Below are positions 8,776-17,686 of a DNA stretch of 64,000 nucleotides, in pieces. Both the position numbers and the translations under genes were made by a program. This stretch comes from DATJCV01 sp963707665 (GTDB taxonomy: Bacteria; Pseudomonadota; Gammaproteobacteria; Burkholderiales; Burkholderiaceae_D). The DNA is taken from positions 248,001 through 312,000 of the forward strand of contig CAVPQU010000005.1 in assembly GCA_963707665.1 (NCBI GenBank), in the 5' to 3' direction. The notes beneath the pieces are model-generated. The model saw only the letters and a program-made list of their open reading frames with translations. It was not told the origin of the DNA and did no database searches. Every line of letters starts with the position of its first letter. Within the stretch, counting starts at the first letter, position 1.

Positions 8776-9974
8776 AGCTGACGCTCCCTTTCTTCTCGAA
8801 CGCGCCCAAGGCGCCCACTGGCCTGGCCCAGCGCTCGAAAATGATGGAGTACGACCAGTTGCTGGTGTGGGTGGTGTTGGGGCTGATGTTGTTTGGCATG
8901 GTGATGGTGTATTCGGCATCTATCGCCTTGCCGAATTCACCCAAATACGCCAGCTACAAGAGTTCCCATTTCCTGTTGCGGCAGGCAGTGTTCATCACCA
9001 TTTCGCTAGTGGCCGGATTCATCGTGTTCCGGATTCCGCTTCACGTCTGGCAACGCCTGACGCCTTACCTGTTTGTCGGTACGCTGCTGCTGCTGGTGCT
9101 GGTACTGATTCCGGAGATTGGCAAGGGCGTCAACGGTGCCAAGCGCTGGTTATCCTTCAAAGTATTCAATCTGCAGCCATCTGAGTTGATGAAACTCTTC
9201 GTGGTGCTATACGCGGCCGACTACACGGTGCGCAAGCAGCCCGTGATGCACCGTTTCACCAAGGGGTTCCTGCCGATGGCGCTGGCGATCGGCTTCATCG
9301 GCGCGCTGCTGCTGCTGGAGCCGGATCTGGGCGCGTTCGGCGTCATCGTTTGCATTGCGATGGGCATTCTTTTTCTCGGCGGTGTCAACGGCATCTGGTT
9401 TAGCGGCATTGGCGCTACCGTGGTCGGCGTGTTCGGCATGGTGATCATGCTGTCGCCGTGGCGGCGCGAGCGGATTTTCGCCTATCTGAATCCGTGGGAC
9501 GAGGCCACTACCCTGGGCAAGGCGTATCAGCTGTCACACTCGCTGATTGCATTCGGCCGCGGTGAACTGTTTGGCGTCGGCCTTGGCGGCAGCGTCGAGA
9601 AACTGCACTACCTGCCGGAAGCGCACACCGACTTCCTGCTGGCGGTGATTGGCGAAGAACTCGGCTTCGTCGGCGTGCTGGTGGTGATCGGCCTGTTTTA
9701 CTGGCTGATCAAGCGCTCCTTCGAGATCGGCCGTCAAGCGATTGCACTGGAAATGACCTTTTCCGGCCTGGTGGCAAAAGGCATCGGTATCTGGATCGGG
9801 GTCCAGGCATTCATCAACATGGGCGTCAATCTCGGCTTGCTGCCGACCAAGGGCCTGACTTTGCCGCTGATGAGCTACGGCGGCTCCGGCGTGCTGATCA
9901 ACTGCGTCGGTCTCGCCATCCTGCTGCGGATCGACTATGAGAATCGAGTGCTCATGCGCGGAGGCCGCGTATGA
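8772..9974 (+). CDS. ftsW: Peptidoglycan glycosyltransferase FtsW (SEDS family)
   Basis: FtsW is the septal SEDS glycosyltransferase that polymerises lipid II in partnership with FtsI. The 400-residue protein has an N-terminal cytoplasmic tail and about ten transmembrane segments. SEDS landmarks include VMVYSASIA in the first helix, GAKRWLSFKVFNLQPSEL, the HTDFLLAVIGEELGF loop, and the C-terminal GLTLPLMSYGGSG. The ATG overlaps the murD stop. The stop codon lies within ATGA, whose ATG opens a 34-codon frame leading to murG. Confidence 0.97.
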   Translation: MKLTLPFFSNAPKAPTGLAQRSKMMEYDQLLVWVVLGLMLFGMVMVYSASIALPNSPKYASYKSSHFLLRQAVFITISLVAGFIVFRIPLHVWQRLTPYLFVGTLLLLVLVLIPEIGKGVNGAKRWLSFKVFNLQPSELMKLFVVLYAADYTVRKQPVMHRFTKGFLPMALAIGFIGALLLLEPDLGAFGVIVCIAMGILFLGGVNGIWFSGIGATVVGVFGMVIMLSPWRRERIFAYLNPWDEATTLGKAYQLSHSLIAFGRGELFGVGLGGSVEKLHYLPEAHTDFLLAVIGEELGFVGVLVVIGLFYWLIKRSFEIGRQAIALEMTFSGLVAKGIGIWIGVQAFINMGVNLGLLPTKGLTLPLMSYGGSGVLINCVGLAILLRIDYENRVLMRGGRV

Positions 9975-10075
9975 AAAATGAGACTCGATGGAGGCGCACT
10001 TTGCGTAGCAAAGATAACGGCGCACTAGCGATGGGCCGCAGCCCGAACCGATTTATGCGGCGAGGGTGCGCATGA
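9971..10075 (+). CDS. Possible 34-residue arginine-rich small protein between ftsW and murG
   Basis: A frame starting at the ATG inside the ftsW stop overlap (ATGA at 9971) stays open for 34 codons and stops in a second ATGA at 10072, which supplies the murG start. It therefore fills the only sizeable gap in the operon and shares coupling overlaps with both neighbours. The peptide begins MKNETRWRRTLRSK, is very basic and has no membrane segment or known domain. I do not recognise it. It may be a real coupled small protein, a relay that keeps ribosomes moving to murG, or chance in a short gap. Codon bias cannot be judged at this length. Confidence 0.3.
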   Translation: MKNETRWRRTLRSKDNGALAMGRSPNRFMRRGCA

Positions 10076-11148
10076 AGCGGCTCCTGATCATGGCGGCGGG
10101 CACCGGCGGCCACATTTTCCCCGGGCTGGCGGTGGCGCAAACCATGCGTGCGCGCGGCTGGCAAGTGTCGTGGCTGGGGACCACCCGTGGCATGGAGCGC
10201 GACATCGTGCCCGCGCATGGCGTCGAGATGGACACCATTGAGTTTTCGGGACTGCGCGGCAAGGGTGTCGGCCATGCGTTGCGCGGCGCTTTTTATCTCG
10301 CCGCCAGCTTTGCCAGCTGTTTTCGTATTCTTGGCCGGCGGCGCCCTGACGTGGTGCTGGGCATGGGTGGTTACGTGACGGTGCCAGGCGGATTGATGGC
10401 GAAATTGCGCGGCATCCCGCTGGTGCTGGTCAATGCCGATGCCGCCCTGCTGCTGTCGAACAAGACGCTGGCGCCGTTTGCGCAGCGCGTGCTGTTCGGC
10501 TTTCCCGCCGACTTTGGCGTTGCGGCCAGCAAGGCGCTGGTGACGGGCAATCCGGTGCGCGAGGAAATCCTGGCGCTGCCGCTGCCGGCCGAGCGCTATG
10601 CCAATCGCAGCGGACCGCTGCAATTGCTGATCGTCGGCGGCAGCCTCGGCGCCAGGGCATTGAACGAGTGCCTGCCGGCAGCGCTGGCCGCATTGGCGCC
10701 GGAGCAGCGCCCACAGGTCACGCACCAGTCGGGCCGGCAGCACATCGACGGCTTGCGTCAAGCGTATGCGGCGGCCGGCGTGCAGGCCGAGGTGGTGGAT
10801 TTTATTCATGACATGCCACGCCGCTATGCGCAGGCGGACCTGGTGATTTGCCGCGCCGGCGCCATCACGATTTCGGAGCTGACCGCAGCCGGCGTTGCCA
10901 GCGTGCTGGTGCCGCTGATTGTGTCCACCACCAGCCACCAGCGCGACAACGCGCATTGGATGGAGCAACAACAGGCGGCGATTCACTTGCCGCAAAGCGA
11001 ATTGAGCCCGCCCGGCTTGGCGGCTCTGTTGCGTGAAATGACGCGCGCGCGATGCCAGGCAATGGCGCAGGCGGCATGGGACAGCGGCCGGCGCAACGCC
11101 AACCTGGCGATTGCCAACGAACTGGAAAATTTGATAGAAGCGACATGA
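10072..11148 (+). CDS. murG: UDP-N-acetylglucosamine--N-acetylmuramyl-(pentapeptide) pyrophosphoryl-undecaprenol N-acetylglucosamine transferase MurG
   Basis: MurG adds GlcNAc to lipid I to form lipid II at the cytoplasmic face of the membrane. About 358 residues with two Rossmann domains of the GT-B fold. Motifs seen are the glycine-rich AAGTGGHIFPGLAVA at the N-terminus, DVVLGMGGYVTVPG, LLIVGGSLGA, and CRAGAITISELTAAG in the donor-binding domain. A GTG at 10066 is an alternative start, but ATG 10072 gives the usual MKRLLIMAAGTGG beginning. The TGA overlaps the murC ATG (ATGA). Confidence 0.95.
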   Translation: MKRLLIMAAGTGGHIFPGLAVAQTMRARGWQVSWLGTTRGMERDIVPAHGVEMDTIEFSGLRGKGVGHALRGAFYLAASFASCFRILGRRRPDVVLGMGGYVTVPGGLMAKLRGIPLVLVNADAALLLSNKTLAPFAQRVLFGFPADFGVAASKALVTGNPVREEILALPLPAERYANRSGPLQLLIVGGSLGARALNECLPAALAALAPEQRPQVTHQSGRQHIDGLRQAYAAAGVQAEVVDFIHDMPRRYAQADLVICRAGAITISELTAAGVASVLVPLIVSTTSHQRDNAHWMEQQQAAIHLPQSELSPPGLAALLREMTRARCQAMAQAAWDSGRRNANLAIANELENLIEAT

Positions 11149-12560
11149 AACATAAAGTAAAGAATATTCATTTTGTCGGCATAGGCGGCTCTGGAATGAG
11201 CGGCATCGCCGAATTGCTGAAAAACCTCGGGTATGTCGTGTCCGGCTCGGACCTGGCCAGCAATGCCGCCACCCGGCGCCTGGCCGGTCTCGGCGTGCGC
11301 GTGACGCAAGGGCATGATGCTTCCAATATCGCCGGCGCCGATGCGATCGTCACCTCGACCGCGGTGCGGGATGACAACCCGGAAGTGGTGGCGGCGCGCG
11401 AACGGCGCATTCCGATCGTGCCGCGCGCGATGATGCTGGCCGAGTTGATGCGCCTGAAAAGCGGCATCGCGATTGCCGGTACGCACGGCAAGACTACTAC
11501 CACCAGCCTGGTTGCGAGCGTGCTGGCGCAAGGCGGGCTGGACCCGACGTTCGTGATCGGCGGCCGCCTCACCAGCGTCGGTTCCAATGCCAGGCTGGGC
11601 GCCGGAGATTTCATTGTGGTGGAAGCCGACGAGTCGGATGCATCGTTCCTGAACCTGTCGCCGGTAATCGAAGTGATTACCAACATCGACGCCGATCACA
11701 TGGAAACCTACGAGCACGATTTTGGCAAGCTGAAACAGGCGTTTGTCGAATTCACCCAGCGCCTGCCGTTCTACGGTGCGGCGGTGCTGTGCATCGACGA
11801 TGCACAAGTGCGCGAAATCATGCCGCTGATTTCGAAGCCGATCACCACCTACGGCTTCCATGAAGAAGCGCAGGTGCGGGCGGTCGAGGCCAAAGCGGCC
11901 GACGGCCTGATGCAGTTCACGGTATTGCAGGACGGCTATCCGCCGCTGGCTATCAGCTTGAATCAGCCCGGCATGCATAACGTGCAAAACGCCTGTGCCG
12001 CAATTGCGATTGCGCGCGAACTGGGGGTTGCGGATAACGCAACGCAGAAGGCGCTGGCTGAGTTTCATGGCGTCGGACGCCGTTTCACTCGCTACGGCGA
12101 GATCGCGCTGCCGGCAGTGGATGGCAAGCCGGGCGGTTCGTTCGCGCTGGTGGATGACTATGGCCATCATCCGGTGGAAACCGCCGCTACGCTGGCGGCC
12201 GCACGCGGTGCCTATCCCGGTCGCCGTCTGGTGCTGGCATTCCAACCGCATCGCTATACCCGTACGCGCGACCTGTTTGAAGATTTCATCCGGGTTCTGT
12301 CCAGCGTCGATGTCCTGGTACTGGCGGAAGTCTATGCGGCCGGCGAACCGCCGATCGTGGCGGCCGATGGCCGAGCGCTGGCACGCGCCTTGCGCGTGGC
12401 GGGTAAGGTCGAACCGGTATTTGTCGAGCACATTGAAGAGATGCCGGCGGCCATCATGAATCTGGCGCGTGCCGGTGATGTCGTGATTACGATGGGGGCC
12501 GGATCCATCAGCGGCGTGCCGGCGCGACTGGTGGAATTTACGCAAGAGAGGCAGCCATGA
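11145..12560 (+). CDS. murC: UDP-N-acetylmuramate--L-alanine ligase MurC
   Basis: MurC adds L-alanine to UDP-MurNAc, the first peptide step of the pathway. The 471-residue protein begins MKHKVKNIHFVGIGGSGMSG, the nucleotide-sugar Rossmann motif. It carries the ATP loop G112-T-H-G-K-T117, where the histidine is typical of MurC, then EADESDASF and the C-terminal DDYGHHPVE motif. The frame is open upstream inside murG. ATG 11145 was chosen because it overlaps the murG stop and fits the family N-terminus. The end overlaps ddl by four bases. Confidence 0.97.
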   Translation: MKHKVKNIHFVGIGGSGMSGIAELLKNLGYVVSGSDLASNAATRRLAGLGVRVTQGHDASNIAGADAIVTSTAVRDDNPEVVAARERRIPIVPRAMMLAELMRLKSGIAIAGTHGKTTTTSLVASVLAQGGLDPTFVIGGRLTSVGSNARLGAGDFIVVEADESDASFLNLSPVIEVITNIDADHMETYEHDFGKLKQAFVEFTQRLPFYGAAVLCIDDAQVREIMPLISKPITTYGFHEEAQVRAVEAKAADGLMQFTVLQDGYPPLAISLNQPGMHNVQNACAAIAIARELGVADNATQKALAEFHGVGRRFTRYGEIALPAVDGKPGGSFALVDDYGHHPVETAATLAAARGAYPGRRLVLAFQPHRYTRTRDLFEDFIRVLSSVDVLVLAEVYAAGEPPIVAADGRALARALRVAGKVEPVFVEHIEEMPAAIMNLARAGDVVITMGAGSISGVPARLVEFTQERQP

Positions 12561-13543
12561 ATACACCGCAGACAGGCGTCATTGGCGAATTCGGCAAGGT
12601 CGGCGTACTGTTCGGCGGCCGCTCCGCCGAGCGCGAAGTCTCGACCATGTCGGGCACCGGTGTATTACAGGCACTTCAGGGCCGCGGCATTGACGCCCAT
12701 GCCTTTGATCCGGCGCAGCGCAGCTTGGCAGAGCTGGCGGCGCAGCAATTCGACCGCGTGTTCATCGCCTTGCATGGCCGCTATGGCGAGGATGGCACGC
12801 TGCAGGGTGCGCTGGAACAATTGGGCATTCCCTATACCGGTCCGGGCGTGTTGGCATCGGCCATCGCGATGGACAAGGCGATGACCAAGCGTATCTGGCT
12901 GGCCGATGGTCTGGCAACGCCAAAGTTTGAAATGCTGCATCCCGGTTTTGCCAGCGCACGAGTGGCGGCGACACTCGGTTTGCCGTTGATCGTCAAGCCG
13001 GCGCATGAGGGTTCGACCCTGGGCCTGACCAAAGTGACCCAGGTCGAGCAGCTGCCGGCAGCATATGCGCTGGCAGCACGCTTTGATCGCGCGGTGATGG
13101 CGGAAGAATTCATCGCCGGCATGGAATTGACCTGTCCGATTCTTGGCTACGGCGACGATGCCCGTGCACTGCCGGTTATCCGGATTGTGGCGCCGGATGC
13201 CAACTACGATTATCAGAACAAGTATTTCACCGACGACACTCAGTATTTTTGTCCAAGCGGCCTGGAGCCGGCGCTCGAGCGTGAAATCCAGGAACTGGCG
13301 CTGGCCAGCCACCGGGCGCTTGGCTGCCGCGGCTGGAGCCGGGTGGACGTGATGCTGCGTGCCGCGGACCAGCGTGCTTTCCTGCTGGAGCTCAATACCT
13401 CGCCCGGCATGACCAGCCATTCGCTGGTGCCGATGTCGGCCAAGGTGGCTGGCATGAGCTACGAAGAGTTATGTATTGAAATCTTGCGCATGGCGGCGCT
13501 GGACCTGACGCCATCGCAAGACTGGACTCCGAACCAGGCGTAG
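12557..13543 (+). CDS. ddl: D-alanine--D-alanine ligase (DdlB type)
   Basis: Ddl makes the D-Ala-D-Ala dipeptide used by MurF. The protein is 328 residues with the ATP-grasp architecture. It shows VLFGGRSAEREVS near the N-terminus, ALHGRYGEDGTLQG, PAHEGSTLGLTKV with the ATP-binding lysine, and the metal-binding LLELNTSPGMTSHSLVP at the C-terminus. Its position between murC and ftsQ matches the ddlB copy of other proteobacteria. It starts in an ATGA overlap with murC and is followed ten bases later by ftsQ. Confidence 0.96.
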   Translation: MNTPQTGVIGEFGKVGVLFGGRSAEREVSTMSGTGVLQALQGRGIDAHAFDPAQRSLAELAAQQFDRVFIALHGRYGEDGTLQGALEQLGIPYTGPGVLASAIAMDKAMTKRIWLADGLATPKFEMLHPGFASARVAATLGLPLIVKPAHEGSTLGLTKVTQVEQLPAAYALAARFDRAVMAEEFIAGMELTCPILGYGDDARALPVIRIVAPDANYDYQNKYFTDDTQYFCPSGLEPALEREIQELALASHRALGCRGWSRVDVMLRAADQRAFLLELNTSPGMTSHSLVPMSAKVAGMSYEELCIEILRMAALDLTPSQDWTPNQA

Positions 13544-13553
13544 GAGCGACGAC

Positions 13554-14321
13554 ATGTGGCACGACATCCGCATCCTGAATGCCGTCTCCAGCACCCTGTT
13601 AGGGGTGGCGGCGCTGGTGTTGTTGTCGGCCGCGTTGTGGTGGATGACGCAGCGCCCGATGTTTACGCTGAAGGTGATTCGGATTGACGGCAGTGCCGAG
13701 ACGCAGTTGCGGCGGGTGAATGCACTGACGGTGAGAAGCACCGCTTTGCCGCGCATCCAGGGCAATTTTTTTACCACCAATCTGGATGCGGTACGAGCCG
13801 CCTTCGAATCCGTGCCATGGGTGCGCAAGGCAACCGTGCGGCGCGAATGGCCGAATACGCTGCTGGTGACGATCGAAGAACACCAGCCGCTCGGGACCTG
13901 GGGCGAGGATGGGCGCCTGGTCTCGGTGAAGGGCGACGTATTTACCGCCAACCTGGATGAGGCGGAAGAGGATGGCGAACTGCCGGAATTCGCCGGCCCG
14001 CAAGGGAGTGCCCCGGAAGTGGTGGCACGCTACGCCGAATTGCAGAAATGGTTCGCGCCGCTCGATCTGGCGCCGGACGCAGTGCAGTTGTCGGAGCGTT
14101 ATGCATGGAAGGTGCGGCTCGACAATGGCGTCACGGTTGAGTTGGGGCGCGAACAGACTCCGGCCACGCTGCAGGAACGGGTGAGACGGTTGGTGAGCGT
14201 ATACCCGCAGCTGGTGGCGAGCTTGCAGGACCGGATTGAAAGTGTGGACCTGCGTTACCAGAATGGACTGGCACTGAAAGCCAGTGGCCTGGTATCTGGA
14301 ATCGATGGCAAAAGAAAGTAA
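13554..14321 (+). CDS. ftsQ: Cell division protein FtsQ
   Basis: FtsQ is the bitopic hub of the FtsQLB complex and links early and late divisome proteins. The 255-residue product has a short cytoplasmic segment, one transmembrane helix at about residues 14-36, then a POTRA domain beginning FTLKVIRIDGS, followed by the FtsQ beta domain with WPNTLLVTIEEHQPLGTW. The ATG is preceded by a GGAGCGAC ribosome site. It lies between ddl and ftsA, as is standard. Confidence 0.94.
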   Translation: MWHDIRILNAVSSTLLGVAALVLLSAALWWMTQRPMFTLKVIRIDGSAETQLRRVNALTVRSTALPRIQGNFFTTNLDAVRAAFESVPWVRKATVRREWPNTLLVTIEEHQPLGTWGEDGRLVSVKGDVFTANLDEAEEDGELPEFAGPQGSAPEVVARYAELQKWFAPLDLAPDAVQLSERYAWKVRLDNGVTVELGREQTPATLQERVRRLVSVYPQLVASLQDRIESVDLRYQNGLALKASGLVSGIDGKRK

Positions 14322-14342
14322 ACGGAAAATAAGCGGAGCGAC

Positions 14343-15575
14343 ATGGCAAAGGACGTGAAAAATTTGATCGTTGGCCTGGATATCGGCACTTCCAAAGTGG
14401 TGGCGGTGGTAGCCGAGGTGCTGTCCGATGGGCGGCATGAAGTCATCGGCCTTGGCCAGCACGAATCCAAGGGGCTGAAAAAAGGGGTGGTGGTCAATAT
14501 CGAGGCGACCGTGGAATCGATCCAGCGCGCGCTGGAAGAAGCCGAGCTGATGGCCGACTGCAAGATCGAGAACGTGTATACCGGGATTGCCGGCAGCCAT
14601 ATCCGCAGCTTCAATTCGAGCGGCATGGTGGCGATCAAGGACAAGGAAGTCACCGCCACCGACGTCGCGCGCGTGATCGAAACAGCCAAGGCGGTCAACA
14701 TCCCGACCGACCAGCAACTGCTGCACACGATCCCGCAGGAATTCATCGTTGACAACCAGGAGGACGTGCGCGAGCCGATCGGCATGAGCGGCATCCGTCT
14801 CGAAGTCAGGGTGCACATCGTTACCGGTGCGGTGTCGGCGGTGCAGAACATCGTCAAATGCGTGCGCCGCTGCGGGCTTGAAGTATCGGATCTGATCCTG
14901 CAGCCGATGGCGTCCGCCTTTGCGGTGCTGACGCCGGACGAAAAGGAGCTGGGCGTGGTGCTGATCGATATCGGCGGTGGCACCACCGACGTTGCCATCT
15001 TCACGGAGGGCGCGATTCGTCATACCGCGGTGATCCCGATTGCCGGCGACCAGATCACCAACGACATTGCGATGGCGCTGCGCACGCCGACGCTGGAGGC
15101 GGAAGAAATCAAGTTGCGCTATGGCGTCGCCAAGCAGGTGTTGGCCGATCCGGGCGAGACGATGGAGGTGCCGGGCCTGGGCGACCGCAGTCCGCGTACC
15201 TTGTCGCGGCAGGCGCTGGCGGCGGTGATCGAACCGCGCGTCGAAGAGTTGTTCGCGCTGGTGCACCAGGTGGTGCGCGAATCGGGTTACGAAGAAGTGC
15301 TGTCGTCCGGCATCGTGTTGACTGGCGGTACAACCATGATGCCAGGCATGGCCGAATTGGCGGAAGACATTTTCCTCAAGCCGGCGCGACTCGGCATTCC
15401 CGAGTATCGCGGTCAACTGGCCGACGTGGTGCGCAGCCCTCGCTATTCGACCGTGCTCGGCTTGTTGCTGGAAGCGAAGAAACAATATCTGCGCGGCCAG
15501 AACGTCAGCCGCCAGGCTGGAACTGCGAAAGCGGTCTGGCAACGGATGAAGGATTGGTTTTTGGGAAATTTCTGA
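14343..15575 (+). CDS. ftsA: Cell division protein FtsA
   Basis: FtsA is an actin-like ATPase that tethers FtsZ to the inner membrane and recruits downstream divisome proteins. The 410-residue protein starts with the phosphate-binding LIVGLDIGTSKVVAVVAEV and contains the second phosphate loop IDIGGGTTDVAIF and the adenosine motif LTGGTTMMPGM. The C-terminus WQRMKDWFLGNF is the amphipathic membrane-targeting helix. A GGAGCGAC ribosome site precedes the ATG. A gap of 222 bases separates it from ftsZ. Confidence 0.97.
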   Translation: MAKDVKNLIVGLDIGTSKVVAVVAEVLSDGRHEVIGLGQHESKGLKKGVVVNIEATVESIQRALEEAELMADCKIENVYTGIAGSHIRSFNSSGMVAIKDKEVTATDVARVIETAKAVNIPTDQQLLHTIPQEFIVDNQEDVREPIGMSGIRLEVRVHIVTGAVSAVQNIVKCVRRCGLEVSDLILQPMASAFAVLTPDEKELGVVLIDIGGGTTDVAIFTEGAIRHTAVIPIAGDQITNDIAMALRTPTLEAEEIKLRYGVAKQVLADPGETMEVPGLGDRSPRTLSRQALAAVIEPRVEELFALVHQVVRESGYEEVLSSGIVLTGGTTMMPGMAELAEDIFLKPARLGIPEYRGQLADVVRSPRYSTVLGLLLEAKKQYLRGQNVSRQAGTAKAVWQRMKDWFLGNF

Positions 15576-15797
15576 CGCGTCGCGGGACAAACTTGAGCGC
15601 AGCGCCACTTTGTCATCAACACGATAGCGATAGAAGGGAAGAGCGATACACCAGCAACCTAACCAGCAGCGTTTTTGTATGGCAAGCGAATCAACTGTTT
15701 TTGCGTAACCCCCGCAGCTACCAGTTGCTAGTCGTCACACCGCGTGATGCCTATCGACTGAGAACTGCATATTCATTTATCTAAAAGAGGAGTCATC
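15576..15797 (+). promoter_or_regulatory. ftsA-ftsZ intergenic region, likely additional ftsZ promoter zone
   Basis: This is the longest gap inside the division cluster and contains no convincing gene. It ends with a strong ribosome site (AAAGAGGAG) 8 bases before the ftsZ ATG and is more AT-rich than its neighbours toward its 3' half. In other proteobacteria extra ftsZ promoters often lie in or before ftsA. A promoter here is inferred from gap size and composition; I see no clear -35/-10 pair. Confidence 0.3.
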
Positions 15798-16997
15798 ATG
15801 GAAATCGATATGCTCGACAATGCAACACTCGGCACCGTGATCAAGGTCGTTGGCGTCGGCGGCGCCGGCGGCAATGCGGTGCAGCACATGATCAACAAGG
15901 GCGTCGCCGGCGTCGAGTTCATCGTTGCCAATACCGATGCCCAGGCGCTGGCGCAATCCAAGGCGCATAACGTGATCCAGATCGGTGAGACTGGTCTGGG
16001 CGCCGGCATGAAGCCGGAAGTCGGCCGTCAACTGGCGGAAGAATCGCGCACGCGCATCGAGGATGCGCTGCGCGGCGCGCACATGGTGTTTATCGCCGCC
16101 GGCATGGGCGGCGGCACCGGCACCGGCGCGGCACCGATTGTGGCGCAGGTCGCCAAGGAACAGGGCGCGCTGACGGTGGCGGTGGTTTCCAAGCCATTTT
16201 CCTACGAAGGCCAGAAGTGCATGGACATCGCCGACGAAGGGCTGGAGGCGCTGTCGGCGCATGTCGATTCGCTGATCATCATCCTCAATGAAAAGCTGGA
16301 AGATATCTACGAAGACGACAGCATGCTGGAATGGCTGCAGCATGCCGACGATGTGCTGAACAACGCGGTGGCCGGCATTGCCGAAATCATCAACGTGCCG
16401 GGTCACATCAACGTCGATTTCAACGACGTCAAGACCATCATGGGCGAGCAGGGCAAGGCGATGATGGGTACCGCCACCGCCTCCGGTGTCGACCGCGCCC
16501 GCATCGCGGCCGAGCAGGCGGTGACTTCGCCGCTGCTGGACGGCATCGATCTGTCCGGCGCGCGCGGCGTGCTGGTTAACGTCACCGCCAGCCATGGCCT
16601 GAAAGGCAAGGAAATCAAGGAAGTGATGGCCACTGTGCGCGCCTTTGCCGCCGCCGATGCGTCGATCGCGCAAGGCATGGCCTACGACGATGCGATGGGC
16701 GACGAACTGCGCGTGACGGTGGTGGCGACCGGCCTCGGGCGGCCGCGCAAGACCGTGCAGCTAGTGCAGGCGCCGATGCTGCGTACTGGCACCCACAATG
16801 AACCGATCATGGCCACGGCCGGCATGCTGAAGACTTCAGGCGCCAACGGCCAAGGCCAGTCGGTGCCATCGTTCGAGGGCTTGAAACAACCGGCAGTATG
16901 GCGCCGCGAATCCGCTTCTGAAACCGTGCGGGCACTGGAGAAAAACGGCATGGAAACCTACGATATTCCGGCCTTCCTGCGCAAGCAGGCGGATTAA
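15798..16997 (+). CDS. ftsZ: Cell division protein FtsZ
   Basis: FtsZ is the tubulin-like GTPase that polymerises into the Z-ring. The 399-residue protein shows IKVVGVGGAGGNAV, the tubulin signature G104-G-G-T-G-T-G110 within AAGMGGGTGTGAAP, the T7 loop NVDFNDVKTIM that completes the GTPase site of the neighbouring subunit, a short variable linker, and the conserved C-terminal peptide (YDIPAFLRKQAD) that binds FtsA and ZipA. It closes the dcw operon and is followed by a strong terminator at 17062. Confidence 0.98.
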   Translation: MEIDMLDNATLGTVIKVVGVGGAGGNAVQHMINKGVAGVEFIVANTDAQALAQSKAHNVIQIGETGLGAGMKPEVGRQLAEESRTRIEDALRGAHMVFIAAGMGGGTGTGAAPIVAQVAKEQGALTVAVVSKPFSYEGQKCMDIADEGLEALSAHVDSLIIILNEKLEDIYEDDSMLEWLQHADDVLNNAVAGIAEIINVPGHINVDFNDVKTIMGEQGKAMMGTATASGVDRARIAAEQAVTSPLLDGIDLSGARGVLVNVTASHGLKGKEIKEVMATVRAFAAADASIAQGMAYDDAMGDELRVTVVATGLGRPRKTVQLVQAPMLRTGTHNEPIMATAGMLKTSGANGQGQSVPSFEGLKQPAVWRRESASETVRALEKNGMETYDIPAFLRKQAD

Positions 16998-17061
16998 CGC
17001 CGGATTTTCGCAGCAGGCGCGTTCTGCGCCGATATGCGGAACGCGGCATACTGGGGGTCAC

Positions 17062-17090
17062 ACGCCGCGCTTGCGAGCGCGGCGTTTTTA
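17062..17090 (+). terminator. Rho-independent terminator after ftsZ
   Basis: A perfect 9-bp stem (ACGCCGCGC with GCGCGGCGT) around a six-base TTGCGA loop is followed by a run of five T. It separates the dcw operon from the peroxiredoxin gene. Confidence 0.9.
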
Positions 17091-17130
17091 TTGGGCAAAT
17101 CCGTTTCAAAATAACTACGAGGAGCGTTTC

Positions 17131-17637
17131 ATGACCATCAAGATCGGTGATAACTTGCCGCAAGGTACATTGGCGGAGTTTATCGAAACCGCAACCGAAG
17201 GCTGCACCCTGGGGCCGAATACCTTCAATGTCGCGGATCTGGCCAAGGGCAAGAAAATTGTCGTGTTCGGTCTGCCGGGCGCCTACACGCCAACCTGCTC
17301 GGCGCAGCACGTGCCGGGCTATGTCAAGCATGCCGCCGACTTGAAAGCGATGGGCGTGGACGAAATCTGGTGCATCGCTGTCAACGACGCTTTTGTCATG
17401 GGTGCCTGGGGCCGCGAGCAAAAGGCGACCGGCGTGGTACGCATGCTGGCCGACGGCAACGCGACATTCAGCAAGGCACTGGGCCTGGATGCCGATTTCT
17501 CCAAATTCGGCATGGGTACACGCTCGCAGCGCTATTCCATGCTGGTGGAGGACGGCGTGGTGCGTCAATTGAATGTCGAGCAACCCGGTAAATTCGAGGT
17601 ATCGAACGCCGAGACCATGCTGACTCAACTCGGATAA
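17131..17637 (+). CDS. Peroxiredoxin (Prx5/AhpE-like, redoxin domain)
   Basis: This 168-residue protein is a Prx5-type peroxiredoxin that reduces hydrogen peroxide and organic peroxides. The peroxidatic cysteine lies in the family motif PGAYTPTCSAQHVPGY, and the conserved tryptophan and arginine region (DEIWCIAVNDAFVMGAWG) follows. It has no fused glutaredoxin domain. ATG 17131 has a GAGGAGCG ribosome site just upstream, which favours it over upstream in-frame codons. It is a single gene between the ftsZ terminator and lpxC. Confidence 0.92.
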   Translation: MTIKIGDNLPQGTLAEFIETATEGCTLGPNTFNVADLAKGKKIVVFGLPGAYTPTCSAQHVPGYVKHAADLKAMGVDEIWCIAVNDAFVMGAWGREQKATGVVRMLADGNATFSKALGLDADFSKFGMGTRSQRYSMLVEDGVVRQLNVEQPGKFEVSNAETMLTQLG

Positions 17638-17675
17638 AGGCGTGCCCGGCAGCGGCATGGTGATAACAAGAAAGT

Positions 17676-17686
17676 TATAATGCCGC
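17676..17686 (+). promoter_or_regulatory. Consensus -10 box immediately upstream of lpxC
   Basis: A perfect TATAAT occupies 17676-17681, ending only five bases before the lpxC ATG at 17687. The expected start site about seven bases downstream of the -10 would coincide with the start codon. No Shine-Dalgarno sequence and no good -35 is visible. Confidence 0.5.
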
